DNA from: JBBSGD01 sp038254435
GTDB taxonomy: Bacteria; Actinomycetota; CADDZG01; WHSQ01
Length of the DNA stretch: 63,919 nucleotides
NCBI GenBank assembly: GCA_038254435.1
Contig: JBBSGD010000007.1
Location: 1 to 63,919, forward strand
Direction: 5' to 3'
Shown here piece by piece: positions 44,697-53,660 of the stretch; position 1 is the first letter of the stretch, and every line of letters begins with the position of its first letter. The position numbers and the translations under genes are program-made. Under the pieces are notes generated by a model, which saw only the letters and a program-made list of their open reading frames with translations, did no database searches and was not told the DNA's origin.

Positions 44697-45650
44697 GTGA
44701 AGCACAAGTCGGTGCTCGATCTCGTCGGTAACACCCCTCTTGTCGAGGTCCCCTCATTGTCGCCCGATCCGGGCGTAAGGCTCTGGGTCAAGCTCGAGGG
44801 CCAGAACCCGACCGGGTCGGTCAAGGACCGGATTGCGCTCGCCATGGTCGAGGCGGGCGAAGCTTCGGGCGCGCTGACCCGGAGCAAGGTAATCCTCGAG
44901 CCGACCTCGGGCAATACCGGCATCGCCCTCGCCATGGTGGCCCGCTTGCGCGGCTACCACTTCACCGCCGTGATGCCCGACAACGCCGGCCCGGAGCGAA
45001 TCTCACTGCTGAGGGCTTACGGGGCGGACATCATCTTCTCGGCCGGGGATGACGGCACCAACGGGTCGGTCGCCCTCGCTCACGAGCTCGCCGGCGAGGA
45101 TCGCTACTACATGCCCTTTCAGTACGGAAACGCGGCGAATCTCGAGGCTCACTACAAGGGAACGGCGCAGGAGATCCTCGACGATCTGGGGGGCGAGGCG
45201 TCGTCCCTGAGGGCCTTCGTGGCGGGGCTGGGTACCGGAGGAACTCTCATGGGATGCGGTCGCCGGCTGAAGGAGCACGATCCGGGCATCAGGATCGTCG
45301 CGGCCGAGCCCGAGCTGGGTGAGCTCGTCTACGGGCTGCGCTCGCTCGACGACGGCTACGTTCCGCCCCTGTTCGACCCGGACGCGCTCGACGGAAAGGT
45401 CAAGGTGAGGGCGCGCGAATCGATACTGTGGACGCGCGAGCTCCTGAGTCGTGAGGGGATCTTCGCGGGAATCTCTGCCGGTGCGGTTATCTGGGTTGCG
45501 CAGCGCGTCGCCGAACGAGTGGCGGCACACGGCGGCGGAGATGTCGTGTGCCTGCTGGCAGACGGCGGTTGGAAGTACCTGTCGACTGACGCGTGGACTC
45601 GGGACATCGACGAAGCCGAGCAGAGGGTCGAGGACGCCCTGTGGTGGTGA
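44697..45650 (+). CDS. cysM: O-phosphoserine sulfhydrylase CysM
   Basis: The protein has 317 residues from the GTG at 44697. The PLP lysine is in TGSVKDRIALAM, the substrate loop is EPTSGNTGIALAM, and the phosphate loop is AGLGTGGTLMG. The C-terminal half follows the CysO-dependent CysM of Mycobacterium (YGLRSLDDGYVPPLFDP, GIFAGISAGAVIWVAQ, WKYLSTDAW) rather than CysK. It joins the CysO thiocarboxylate with O-phosphoserine-derived aminoacrylate. This gives a second, trans-sulfuration-independent route to cysteine. Confidence 0.93.
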   Translation: MKHKSVLDLVGNTPLVEVPSLSPDPGVRLWVKLEGQNPTGSVKDRIALAMVEAGEASGALTRSKVILEPTSGNTGIALAMVARLRGYHFTAVMPDNAGPERISLLRAYGADIIFSAGDDGTNGSVALAHELAGEDRYYMPFQYGNAANLEAHYKGTAQEILDDLGGEASSLRAFVAGLGTGGTLMGCGRRLKEHDPGIRIVAAEPELGELVYGLRSLDDGYVPPLFDPDALDGKVKVRARESILWTRELLSREGIFAGISAGAVIWVAQRVAERVAAHGGGDVVCLLADGGWKYLSTDAWTRDIDEAEQRVEDALWW

Positions 45651-45667
45651 CCGGAAGGAGAGGGTGA

Positions 45668-46483
45668 GTGAGCGACGGCGCGCGCCGGCCGATCGGGATG
45701 TTCGACTCCGGCGTCGGCGGCCTTACCGTTGCGCGTTCTCTCATCGACCTCTTGCCGCACGAGGACATCGTCTACTTCGGCGATACCGCTCGCTGTCCCT
45801 ACGGGCCCCGCCAGGCGCCCGAAGTCAAGAAGTTTGCGTTTCAGATCATGGACCTGCTTATGGCCGAGGACGTCAAGCTGCTCGTGATTGCCTGCAACGC
45901 GGCGGCGTCGGCGGTGTTGCCGGCCGCACTGAGCCGCTATGAGATCCCGATCGTCGCGGTCATCGAACCGGGCGTGAAGACTGCAATCGCGGCCACGCGC
46001 AACCGGCGCATCGGGCTCATCGGCACGCACGTGACCGTGAGCTCCGGAGCCTACGATGCGGCGGTGTCCGCCACCGGCGCCAACGTCGAGCTGTTCTCGC
46101 AAGCCTGTCCGCGCTTCGTCGACTTCGTAGAGCGCGGTGAAACCGCCTCGGACGAGCTCGTTGCAGCAGCGCGCGAGTACCTTCGGCCTCTATGCAGCCG
46201 GGGCGTGGATACGCTCATTCTCGGGTGCACGCACTATCCGCTTCTGACGGGAGTCGTGCAGTACGTCATGGGTGAGGGAGTGGTGCTGGTGTCGAGCGCG
46301 GAAGCAACTGCAAACGAGGTCTATGCGCGGCTCCTGCACGAGGATCTTCTGACGCCGGCGGACACACTGGGCACGCACCGTTTCGTGGCATCCGGCGAGC
46401 AGGGCATCTTCTCCGAGTTGGGCAAGCGCTTCCTCGGCCCCGAGTTCAAAGAGGTCGAATATCGTCCGTGGGTGAGCGAGTGA
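45668..46483 (+). CDS. murI: Glutamate racemase
   Basis: The protein has 271 residues from the GTG at 45668, with GGAAGGAGAGG upstream. It has IGMFDSGVGGLTVARSL, the first catalytic Cys in LVIACNAAASAVLP and the second in LILGCTHYPLL. It makes D-glutamate for peptidoglycan. The gene order cysM-murI-MBL-rph-rdgB is as in Mycobacterium, apart from a missing rhomboid gene (Rv1337). Confidence 0.95.
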   Translation: MSDGARRPIGMFDSGVGGLTVARSLIDLLPHEDIVYFGDTARCPYGPRQAPEVKKFAFQIMDLLMAEDVKLLVIACNAAASAVLPAALSRYEIPIVAVIEPGVKTAIAATRNRRIGLIGTHVTVSSGAYDAAVSATGANVELFSQACPRFVDFVERGETASDELVAAAREYLRPLCSRGVDTLILGCTHYPLLTGVVQYVMGEGVVLVSSAEATANEVYARLLHEDLLTPADTLGTHRFVASGEQGIFSELGKRFLGPEFKEVEYRPWVSE

Positions 46484-47229
46484 GCTTTGCTCTCACGGTG
46501 CTCGGCAGCTCGGGTACCTTTGCAACGAAGGAGCGCTCCGCGTCCGGATACCTGGTCGAGGTAGACGACGAGAGGTTGTGGCTGGATGCCGGCGCGGGAA
46601 CATGGCGGCAGCTTCTCGCGCACGCGGACTACCGCGCAATCGGCGCCGTCATTCTCACGCACCGCCACCCGGATCACACGACCGACGTGTGGCAGATCTT
46701 TCACGCTCGCATCCTGGGCGATGACGAACCGCTGCCGCGCATCCCCCTGTTCGCTCCACAGGAGACGCTGGACAGGCTGCTCGGTTTCGAGCCTGCCCTC
46801 CACGAATCCTTCGAGCTGCGTGGACTCGTTGCGGACGACGTCATCGAGTGGTGCGGGGCACGGTTTTCCTTTCACGCCATGGCTCATCCGCCGGTGACTC
46901 TGGGAGTGAGGATCGCCAAGGACGATGCAGTGATTGCCTACAGCGCGGACACAGGGCCGGCCGGAGACCTCGATGCGCTGGCACGCGGGGCGGACCTGTT
47001 CGTTTGCGAGGCTACGCTTCAGTCCGGGGACGAACCCTGGGACGGGCATCTGTCTGCAGCTCAAGCCGGGGGGCTCGCCAAGCGGTTAGGGGTGGGACGG
47101 CTCGTGCTCACGCATCTGCCACCGGTACGCGATCATGCCGTGACGCTAGAGGAGGCGCGCGAGCATGCAGGGAGCGTCTCTGTGGAGCTTGCCGAGGATG
47201 GGAAACGCTACGTGGTGGAGAGCGGATGA
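46480..47229 (+). CDS. MBL-fold metallohydrolase, Rv1339-like
   Basis: About 249 residues from the GTG at 46480, overlapping the murI stop; a GTG at 46468 is an alternative. Metallo-beta-lactamase motifs are THRHPDHTTD, the Asp in YSADTGPAG, and the C-terminal LTHLPP. Rv1339 of M. tuberculosis, at the same place in its operon, has been reported as an atypical cyclic-nucleotide phosphodiesterase. tRNase-Z-like activity is the other possibility. Confidence 0.88.
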   Translation: MSFALTVLGSSGTFATKERSASGYLVEVDDERLWLDAGAGTWRQLLAHADYRAIGAVILTHRHPDHTTDVWQIFHARILGDDEPLPRIPLFAPQETLDRLLGFEPALHESFELRGLVADDVIEWCGARFSFHAMAHPPVTLGVRIAKDDAVIAYSADTGPAGDLDALARGADLFVCEATLQSGDEPWDGHLSAAQAGGLAKRLGVGRLVLTHLPPVRDHAVTLEEAREHAGSVSVELAEDGKRYVVESG

Positions 47230-47238
47230 GAGACTCGA

Positions 47239-47985
47239 GTGGGTGACGCCGCGAGCAAGATAACGCGCCTCGACGGCCGGGGGCCGGATGAGCTGCGGCC
47301 CATCTCTTTCACGCCGGGCTTCATGCCCTACGCGGAGGGCTCGTGTCTCATCGAGACGGGTTCGACGCGTGTGATCTGCACGGCGACCGTGGAGCCCGGT
47401 GTCCCGCGCTGGCTGCAAGGCAAGGGACGTGGTTGGGTCACCGCCGAGTATTCGATGCTCCCGCGCGCGACGGCCGAGCGCGTCCCGCGCGAGGTGGGCC
47501 GCGGCCGCCCATCCGGGCGTACTCAGGAGATTCAAAGGCTCATCGGACGCTCCTTGAGGGCGGTGACGGATCTCGCCGCGTTGGGCGAGCGTTCGCTCGT
47601 CGTCGACTGTGACGTGCTGCAGGCAGACGGCGGTACCCGCACCGCGTCCATCACCGGGGCGTACGTCGCGCTGGCCGAGGCGATCGTGATGTTGCGCCGG
47701 CGCGGTGAGATCGACGACTCGCCGCTAACCGATTCGGTAGCGGCGATCAGCGTCGGCATAATCGACGGCGCCGCGTTCCTCGATCTCAACTACGGAGAGG
47801 ACTCGACCGCGGGTGTCGACATGAACGTCGTTATGACCGGCGCGGGGCGGCTCGTCGAGGTTCAGGGCACGGCCGAGGGTGCGACGTTCGATCGCTCTCA
47901 GCTCGATGAGCTCATGGACCTCGCGGCCGCAGGCACCAAAGAGCTTGCCGGCCTACAACGGAGAGCCTTGGATCTGCCGAGTTGA
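47239..47985 (+). CDS. rph: Ribonuclease PH
   Basis: The protein has 248 residues from the GTG at 47239. It has LRPISFTPGFMPYAEGS, TATVEPGVPRWLQGKGRGWV, the arginine-rich phosphate-binding segment, and DCDVLQADGGTRTASITGAYVAL. It trims the 3' ends of tRNA phosphorolytically. The stop overlaps the next gene's start by 4 nt. Confidence 0.95.
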   Translation: MGDAASKITRLDGRGPDELRPISFTPGFMPYAEGSCLIETGSTRVICTATVEPGVPRWLQGKGRGWVTAEYSMLPRATAERVPREVGRGRPSGRTQEIQRLIGRSLRAVTDLAALGERSLVVDCDVLQADGGTRTASITGAYVALAEAIVMLRRRGEIDDSPLTDSVAAISVGIIDGAAFLDLNYGEDSTAGVDMNVVMTGAGRLVEVQGTAEGATFDRSQLDELMDLAAAGTKELAGLQRRALDLPS

Positions 47986-49157
47986 AGGTAGTCTTCGCGT
48001 CTCGCAACCGGCACAAGACGGAGCAGGTCGCTCTCCTGTTGCCGGGCCTCGACATCGTGGCGCTCGAGGAAGTGGCGCCGGGGCTGACGCTCGATGAGCC
48101 GTGGGACACTTTCACGGACAACGCGCTGGCCAAGGCACGCGCCGTCGTGCAAGCTACCGGCCTTTCGGCCATCGCCGACGACTCGGGCCTCGAGGTCGAC
48201 GCGCTCGGCGGCGCTCCCGGCGTGCGTTCTGCTCGCTACGCCGGCGACGCCGCTACGGACGCGGCCAACAATCGCAAGCTGATCAAAGAGCTCCGCGACG
48301 TGCCGAAGGAGCGGCGCACGTGCCGCTACCGGTGCGCGGCGGTGTTCGTGACCTCCGATGGGCGTGAGATCGTGGCAACCGGGTCGTGTGAGGGACATGT
48401 GGTGCTCGAGGCGCGCGGCACGCTGGGGTTCGGATACGACCCGCATGTCGTGCCGGCCGGGCAGACCCGCACCATGGGGGAGATCCCTACTGAGGACAAG
48501 CTCGCGTTCAGTCACAGGGGCCGCGCTTTTCGAGCCCTGGCCGAGCGAATGGCCGAGCTCTCGCATCTCGACGAGGGGGAGGTGGCCGGCGATCCCATCG
48601 ATCAGTTTCACGCGTGGTTCGAGGACGCGCGTAGGGCTATCGGTGTGGGCGTCACCGCCATGACGCTGGCAACGGCGGACACCTCGGGACGTCCCTCCGC
48701 ACGCATCGTGCTGCTGAAGAACGTGGACGACAAGGGTTTTGTCTTCTACACGAACCACGAGAGCCGCAAGGGCAGTGATCTGGACGCCAACCCGCGCGCC
48801 GCGCTCGTCGTTTATTGGGACAAGCTCGGACGTCAAGTGCGCGTGGAAGGCTCTGCCCGGCGCCTGGCGGACGATGAGTCAGACTTCTACTTCGCGTCCC
48901 GGCCCCTCGGTAGCAGGCTGAGCGCGTGGGCCTCCAGGCAGAGCGCGGTAGTTGCCGATCGAGGCGTTCTCGAGAAGGCAGCGCAGGAGGCGGCCGTGGC
49001 GTACGGGCAAGACCCGCCGCGGCCGGGCTACTGGGGCGGCTATGCGGTGGTGCCTCAGATCATCGAGTTCTGGCAGCATCGCGAAGACCGTCTGCACGAC
49101 CGTCTCCGCTACCGGCGCGACAACGAGCGGTGGGTGCTGGAGCGGCTCTCTCCCTAA
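47982..49157 (+). CDS. RdgB/HAM1 NTP pyrophosphatase fused to PdxH pyridoxamine-phosphate oxidase
   Basis: One uninterrupted frame of 391 residues starts at TTG 47982. Residues 1-190 are a full RdgB: VFASRNRHKTEQVALLL, FTDNALAKARAV, DDSGLEVDALGGAPGVRSARY, GFGYDPHVVP, KLAFSHRGRAF. From about residue 198 it is PdxH: DPIDQFHAWFEDARRA, ATADTSGRPSARIVLLKN, FYTNHESRKG, VVYWDKLGRQVRVEG, ASRPLGSRLSAWAS, and the closing IEFWQHREDRLHDRLRY. RdgB clears ITP, dITP and XTP; PdxH makes PLP. The linker is about 8-10 residues. There is no stop or clear internal ribosome binding site, so I read it as a fusion. The two activities have no known direct link. Confidence 0.93.
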   Translation: MKVVFASRNRHKTEQVALLLPGLDIVALEEVAPGLTLDEPWDTFTDNALAKARAVVQATGLSAIADDSGLEVDALGGAPGVRSARYAGDAATDAANNRKLIKELRDVPKERRTCRYRCAAVFVTSDGREIVATGSCEGHVVLEARGTLGFGYDPHVVPAGQTRTMGEIPTEDKLAFSHRGRAFRALAERMAELSHLDEGEVAGDPIDQFHAWFEDARRAIGVGVTAMTLATADTSGRPSARIVLLKNVDDKGFVFYTNHESRKGSDLDANPRAALVVYWDKLGRQVRVEGSARRLADDESDFYFASRPLGSRLSAWASRQSAVVADRGVLEKAAQEAAVAYGQDPPRPGYWGGYAVVPQIIEFWQHREDRLHDRLRYRRDNERWVLERLSP

Positions 49158-49185
49158 CCGCTGCCTCGAACCGAGTTGCAGGCGG

Positions 49186-50001
49186 CTACGCGCCGGCTTG
49201 CGGCGGACGATGAGAGCGCACCAGGCCTGCGACCTCGTCGTGCAGCGTGCCGCAAGTGGTCAAACACGAGCCACGGGCGCTCAGCGGGCTTCCGTCGAGC
49301 TGGGTCACCTTGCCCCCGGCTTCGGTGACGATCGGCTCGAGTGCGGCAACGTCCCACAAGTGCAGCTCCGTCTCGACCATGACGTGTGCGGCGCCCCTCG
49401 CGACCAGCATGTGCCCCCAGAAATCGCCGAAGCCGCGGCTGCGCCACGCCCTTCCGACGAGCTCGAGATAGAAGCTCCCAAGACCTGCCCGTGCAAACGC
49501 TTCAGCCCCGGCCGACACCACTTGTGCGGCCCCGAGGTCCTCGATGGGGTCTACGTGAATCGGTTTGCCGTTCATGCGCGCTCCTGCACCGAGGGCCGCA
49601 TCGTAGGTCTCGCCGAGCGCGGGCGCGTGCGCAACGCCGAGAACGTTGACGTCATCGATTCTCAGTGCGACGAGGGTTGCCCACACGGGAATCTCGCTTA
49701 TGAAACTGTGTGTTCCGTCGATCGGGTCGATCACCCAGGTCGGAGCGCCTGGTTGTGGAGCTCCGCCTCCGGCCGCCGTGAGGCCCTCTTCCTCGCCGAG
49801 CACGTTGTAGCCGGGCCACGAGCGAGCGACGTGCAGACGGATCTGGGCTTCGACCGCCCAGTCGGCTTCCGTCACCCACGTCCCGTCGTTCTTTCTTTCG
49901 GCGCGCGGGGAGGACTCGTAGTGGTGCATGGCGATACGTCCGCCCAGTGAGGCTACGTCGAGCGCAAAGCTCAGCTCGGCCGAGAGATTGCTACCACTCA
50001 A
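49186..50001 (-). CDS. Inositol monophosphatase family protein
   Basis: The protein has 271 residues from a TTG at 50001 that overlaps the M42 gene by 11 bp. The metal-site motifs are WVTEADWAVEAQIR, GEEEG, WVIDPIDGTHSF and LHLWDVAAL. It could be an inositol monophosphatase or a HisN-type histidinol phosphatase, which these motifs do not separate. It is coupled to the M42 peptidase on the minus strand. Confidence 0.9.
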   Translation of the reverse strand: MSGSNLSAELSFALDVASLGGRIAMHHYESSPRAERKNDGTWVTEADWAVEAQIRLHVARSWPGYNVLGEEEGLTAAGGGAPQPGAPTWVIDPIDGTHSFISEIPVWATLVALRIDDVNVLGVAHAPALGETYDAALGAGARMNGKPIHVDPIEDLGAAQVVSAGAEAFARAGLGSFYLELVGRAWRSRGFGDFWGHMLVARGAAHVMVETELHLWDVAALEPIVTEAGGKVTQLDGSPLSARGSCLTTCGTLHDEVAGLVRSHRPPQAGA

Positions 50002-51034
50002 GATCGGTCTCGTGGGCGCTTTCGAGGAAGCGATACACGAGCTCGATGGTGTCGTCGATATCGGAGATCTGGGCCATCTCGTTGGCGGTGTGCACGTAGC
50101 GTATCGGTGTCGAGATTGTGATGACGGGAACCCCCGCGCGCGACAGCTGGATAGCGCCGGCGTCTGTGCCGCCGTGAGGAAGTATCTCGAGCTGGTGCTT
50201 GATGTCGTGCTTGGCGACGAGCTCCTTGCAGCGTTCTAGCAGCCGGGGATCCGATATGGAGCCGCTGTCCATGACGCTCAGAGCGACGCCCTTGCCGAGC
50301 AGGCTCACCTGCTGACTCTTGTCGGACCCGGGGAGGTCGCCGGCGATTGTGACGTCGATGGCGATTCCCATGTCGGGCTCGGCCTCAAAGGCGCTTGTCG
50401 CGGCGCCGCGCAGCCCGACCTCCTCCTGCACGCTGATCACCGCGTGCACCTCGGCAGGCGTATCGGTGGCGCGCCGCAGAGCTTCGATCAGGATGTAGAC
50501 GCCGAGGCGGTCGTCGAGGTACGGAGCGGTAACGGCGTGGTTGGTGAACAGCGGCGAGCGATGGTACGAGACGGCGTCCCCGATGCTTACGTTGGCCTTC
50601 ACTTCGTCAGGCGGAAGCATGAGGTCAACGAATATGTCCTCGACGCGTGGGGATTTCTTTGCGTCGTCTTTGTTTTGTAGGTGAACGGGTTTGTCTGCGG
50701 GGCTCATGAGCCCGATGAAGTCGTTCTTGCCTTCGACGAGCACCCGCTGCGTGTTGAGGTTGCGTGCGTCGAATCCCCCCACAGGCGAGACGCGCAGGAA
50801 GCCGTCGTCGTCGATGTGACTGACCATGAAGCCAATCGAGTCCATGTGTGCCGCCAGCATCACCTTCGGCGCACCGGCCCGGCCGCGCCGCAGCCCGATC
50901 AGGTTGCCGAGCCGGTCGGTGCGGACCTCGTCCACCAAGCCCGAGATCTCTTGTTCGACGACGCGCCGAATTCGCATCTCTCGTCCCGAGATGCCCGGCG
51001 TGGTGACGAGCTTTTCGAAGAGTTTTGCGTCCAC
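49991..51034 (-). CDS. M42 family metallo-aminopeptidase
   Basis: The protein has 347 residues from the GTG at 51034, with GGGGGAG upstream and a TACGAT box before that. Zinc ligands and acid/base residues are in MLAAHMDSIGFMV, APYLDDRLGVYIL, VQEEVGLRGA, DVT, and RYVHTANEMAQI. M42 peptidases form large dodecameric shells and trim peptides from the N terminus. The gene opens the operon that contains the IMPase and is divergent from the HAD gene. Confidence 0.93.
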   Translation of the reverse strand: MDAKLFEKLVTTPGISGREMRIRRVVEQEISGLVDEVRTDRLGNLIGLRRGRAGAPKVMLAAHMDSIGFMVSHIDDDGFLRVSPVGGFDARNLNTQRVLVEGKNDFIGLMSPADKPVHLQNKDDAKKSPRVEDIFVDLMLPPDEVKANVSIGDAVSYHRSPLFTNHAVTAPYLDDRLGVYILIEALRRATDTPAEVHAVISVQEEVGLRGAATSAFEAEPDMGIAIDVTIAGDLPGSDKSQQVSLLGKGVALSVMDSGSISDPRLLERCKELVAKHDIKHQLEILPHGGTDAGAIQLSRAGVPVITISTPIRYVHTANEMAQISDIDDTIELVYRFLESAHETDLEW

Positions 51035-51158
51035 CTGGTGTGTCTCCCCCTATCGTATGGAAGAAGTCGCCGACGAGCCTAACTGTTTGCGTCGTCGGCG
51101 CCGTCCGCGGCCCCGGCAGGCCGCGGCAGCCCCCTGCAAACGCGTGGATGGGAGGTAC

Positions 51159-51821
51159 GTGGCGAAGCAGATTAGGGCGCTGCTCTTTGATTTCGACGGG
51201 TTGATCATCGATACCGAGACCCCGGCCTACGAGTCGTGGCGAGAGATCTACGAGGAGAACGGTCACGACCTGCCGCTGGAGAGGTGGTCCCTGGCCGTCG
51301 GCACGGTTGGAGGTTTCGACCCCGCCGGGGATCTCGGCCGAGTTACCGGTCGCCGTTTCGAGCGCGTTGCCCTCAACGAGCAGCGCCGCCGGCGCAAGAT
51401 GGAGCTTCTCGAAGGCAAGGGCGCCTTGCCCGGAGTGATGGACTACCTGGATGCAGCGGACGACCTCGACCTGGCACGCGCCATAGTGTCGAGTGACACT
51501 ACCGAGTGGGTGACGGTTCACCTGACGCGGCTCGGGCTGTCCGGCGGATGGTCTCTGATCTTGTGCGCGGACGGGGACCAGGCACGTGCGAAGCCGCATC
51601 CGGCCCTCTATCTGGAGGCGCTCGAGCGCCTGGAGCTCGACGCATCGGAGGCGATCGTGTTCGAGGACTCTCCGAACGGGGTGCGCGCCGCCAAGGCCGC
51701 GGGGATCTACTGCGTAGCGATCCCAAATCCTGTCACCGAGAGCCTCGACCTCGGGGGAGCCGACCTCAGGATCGAGTCACTCGACCGCCTGCCGCTGAGA
51801 GCGCTTCTTGCATCTCTGTGA
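51159..51821 (+). CDS. HAD-superfamily hydrolase, subfamily IA
   Basis: About 220 residues from the GTG at 51159; GTG 51144 is also possible, and the GGAGGT at 51151 sits too near 51159 to decide. HAD motif I is LLFDFDGLIIDTE, motif II is AIVSSDTTEW, motif III Lys is in RAKPHPALY, and motif IV is VFEDSPNGVRAAKAAG. It is a beta-phosphoglucomutase or phosphoglycolate phosphatase-like phosphatase of unknown substrate. Confidence 0.88.
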   Translation: MAKQIRALLFDFDGLIIDTETPAYESWREIYEENGHDLPLERWSLAVGTVGGFDPAGDLGRVTGRRFERVALNEQRRRRKMELLEGKGALPGVMDYLDAADDLDLARAIVSSDTTEWVTVHLTRLGLSGGWSLILCADGDQARAKPHPALYLEALERLELDASEAIVFEDSPNGVRAAKAAGIYCVAIPNPVTESLDLGGADLRIESLDRLPLRALLASL

Positions 51822-51870
51822 AACAAGGCGCATCCTCGCACCGAGTCACCCGCCGCGGTAGAAAGTTCGT

Positions 51871-52236
51871 ATGCGAAGCGGAATCTGGTCCCTCGAGGCC
51901 CCAACCCTCGTGTGGGGGTACGCGCTTGCCGCCATGGGCGCGTTCGTCTACTTGTTCCTGCCGGGCGAACCCGGCTACGAACCCGGCTACTTCCCCGTCG
52001 CGGGCTTCCTGCTGACACTGGCCGTCGTGTACGGGATCGTGAAGAAATCGACCGCCGCGTGGGGCGTGGCAGTCGGGCTCGACTCCTTCACTTTTGTCGG
52101 CGTCGCCATCGAGCTGAGCACGCCGCTGAGCGTGAAGGGCACAGGCTTGATCCTTCTTACTGCGTTGCAACTCGCTCTGCTCTTCACCGCGCCGGTGCGT
52201 CGCCATGTGTTCGGGCCTCGCAACCGGGGAGCCTGA
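51871..52236 (+). CDS. Small four-helix membrane protein
   Basis: The protein has 121 residues and four predicted membrane helices (ALAAMGAFVYLFLPG, VAGFLLTLAVVYGIV, FTFVGVAIELS, GLILLTALQLALLF), with a basic C terminus. No family is recognised. It lies 49 bp after the HAD gene and directly upstream of the tRNA on the other strand. Confidence 0.6.
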   Translation: MRSGIWSLEAPTLVWGYALAAMGAFVYLFLPGEPGYEPGYFPVAGFLLTLAVVYGIVKKSTAAWGVAVGLDSFTFVGVAIELSTPLSVKGTGLILLTALQLALLFTAPVRRHVFGPRNRGA

Positions 52237-52244
52237 CGAATGAG

Positions 52245-52326
52245 TGCGAGAGGGGGGACTCGAACCCCCACGTCCGAAGACACCGGCACCTAAAGCCGGC
52301 GCGTCTGCCAATTCCGCCACTCTCGC
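52245..52326 (-). tRNA. tRNA-Leu (anticodon TAG)
   Basis: Read on the minus strand, the acceptor GCGAGAG pairs with CTCTCGC. The anticodon loop CTTTAGGT gives TAG, and a long variable arm (GTGTCTTCGGACGT) marks a class II tRNA. The T arm is GGGGGTTCGAGTCCCCC. CCA is not encoded. Confidence 0.95.
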
Positions 52327-52408
52327 TCCTCGCCCATGGTAGCCAGCCGGTCGCCTTGGTGGACGCTCAGACCTACACTCGGGGACTCGCAAACTCGAAA
52401 GGAGCGTC

Positions 52409-52921
52409 ATGCCGTCCGCCACATTCGTCACCTCGCAGGGCACGTTCACGGTGGAGCTCAAGCCCGAGCATGCCCCGACGACGGTCGCAAACTTCATCGA
52501 TCTCGCCTCGGGCAAGAGAGAGTGGCGTGATCCTCGTGACGGCGAGCGCAAATCCGAGCCGCTCTTTAACGGGACGGTCTTTCACCGCGTCATTCCCGAC
52601 TTCATGATCCAGGGCGGTGATCCCGAGGGGACCGGCCGGGGAGGCCCGGGCTACCGCTTCGAGGATGAGTGCCCTCCCGGGGGCCCCAAGTTCGACAGGC
52701 CGGGCCTGCTGGCGATGGCAAACTCCGGCCCCAACACGAACGGCTCGCAGTTCTTCGTCACCGTGGCGGCGACGCCGTGGTTGAGTGGCAAGCACACGAT
52801 CTTCGGCGAGGTCATCGAGGGGATGGACATCGTCGAGGCCATCTCGAGTGTCGCCACCGGCTCTCAGGATCGTCCCGCGACCGAGGTCGTGCTGGAGCGG
52901 GTCGAGGTCGACGAGTCGTGA
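52409..52921 (+). CDS. Cyclophilin-type peptidyl-prolyl cis-trans isomerase
   Basis: The protein has 170 residues with GAAAGGAGC before the ATG. It is a compact cytoplasmic cyclophilin: FNGTVFHRVIPDFMIQGGDP carries the catalytic Arg, then MANSGPNTNGSQFFVT, and HTIFGEVIEGMDIVE. There is no signal peptide. Confidence 0.94.
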   Translation: MPSATFVTSQGTFTVELKPEHAPTTVANFIDLASGKREWRDPRDGERKSEPLFNGTVFHRVIPDFMIQGGDPEGTGRGGPGYRFEDECPPGGPKFDRPGLLAMANSGPNTNGSQFFVTVAATPWLSGKHTIFGEVIEGMDIVEAISSVATGSQDRPATEVVLERVEVDES

Positions 52922-53003
52922 CCTGATCCGGTGCTCGGACTGCTCAAGGGCTGCGCCAGAGGATCCGGAGAGGCACGCATGCGCCGTTTGATCCCCGCCT
53001 GCG

Positions 53004-53516
53004 TTAGCGAGGCCGCTCGAGCGCGTAGAGGAGAACCTGGTGCCCGTCCTCGAACCCTGGTCCCACGAGCTTCAAACCGCACTTCACGAGGACTCGCCTG
53101 GACGCGTCGTTGCCGGGATCGACATCCGCCACGATGCGACTTGCTCCGAGATCCTTCAAGCCATACCCGACGCACGCGAGCGCGGCTTCGGTTGCATAGC
53201 CGAGCCCCCAGCGGTCTTTCTTGATCCTGTAGGCAAGCTCGAGCTCGCCGCTTCCCTCACGGTTAACGAACACGCCGCTGTCGCCCACGATCGAGCCGCC
53301 GGCCCGCTCCACCACGGCGAGCGGGCCGCAGTCGTGCTCGCCGTATATCTGTTGAATGCGCGTGAGGAGTGCGTGCGTATCCTCCAAAGTTCCCGGCGTG
53401 CCTCCCGGCAGCGCCGCTCCCACGGCCGGGTCGCTCCACACCTCGTGGATGCCTGCCGCGTCGCCGGCTTCGAAGCGACGCAGAAGCAGTCTCCTGGTCA
53501 CGAGTGGCAGCGACAT
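53004..53516 (-). CDS. RimJ/RimL-type GNAT acetyltransferase
   Basis: The protein has 170 residues from the ATG at 53516, where the family start LVTRRLLLRRFEAGDAAG begins; the frame is open to 53645. It has GDSGVFVNREGSGELELAY, RWGLGYATEAALACV, and the final GNDASRRVLVKCGLKL. The substrate is unknown, though N-terminal amino groups or small molecules are typical. Confidence 0.87.
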   Translation of the reverse strand: MSLPLVTRRLLLRRFEAGDAAGIHEVWSDPAVGAALPGGTPGTLEDTHALLTRIQQIYGEHDCGPLAVVERAGGSIVGDSGVFVNREGSGELELAYRIKKDRWGLGYATEAALACVGYGLKDLGASRIVADVDPGNDASRRVLVKCGLKLVGPGFEDGHQVLLYALERPR

Positions 53517-53660
53517 CCACCGAGCGTAATCGTCCGTTTTCTCTCCCGGAATCCTCGGCGGCAAGTGGCGTTGACGAAGGGCGTCCAAGGCGGCTTGCGA
53601 GGAATCACTGCCGGGTGTTGTCTCATATGCATTGCAGTTACCCATGGGAGGAGAGAGAAC

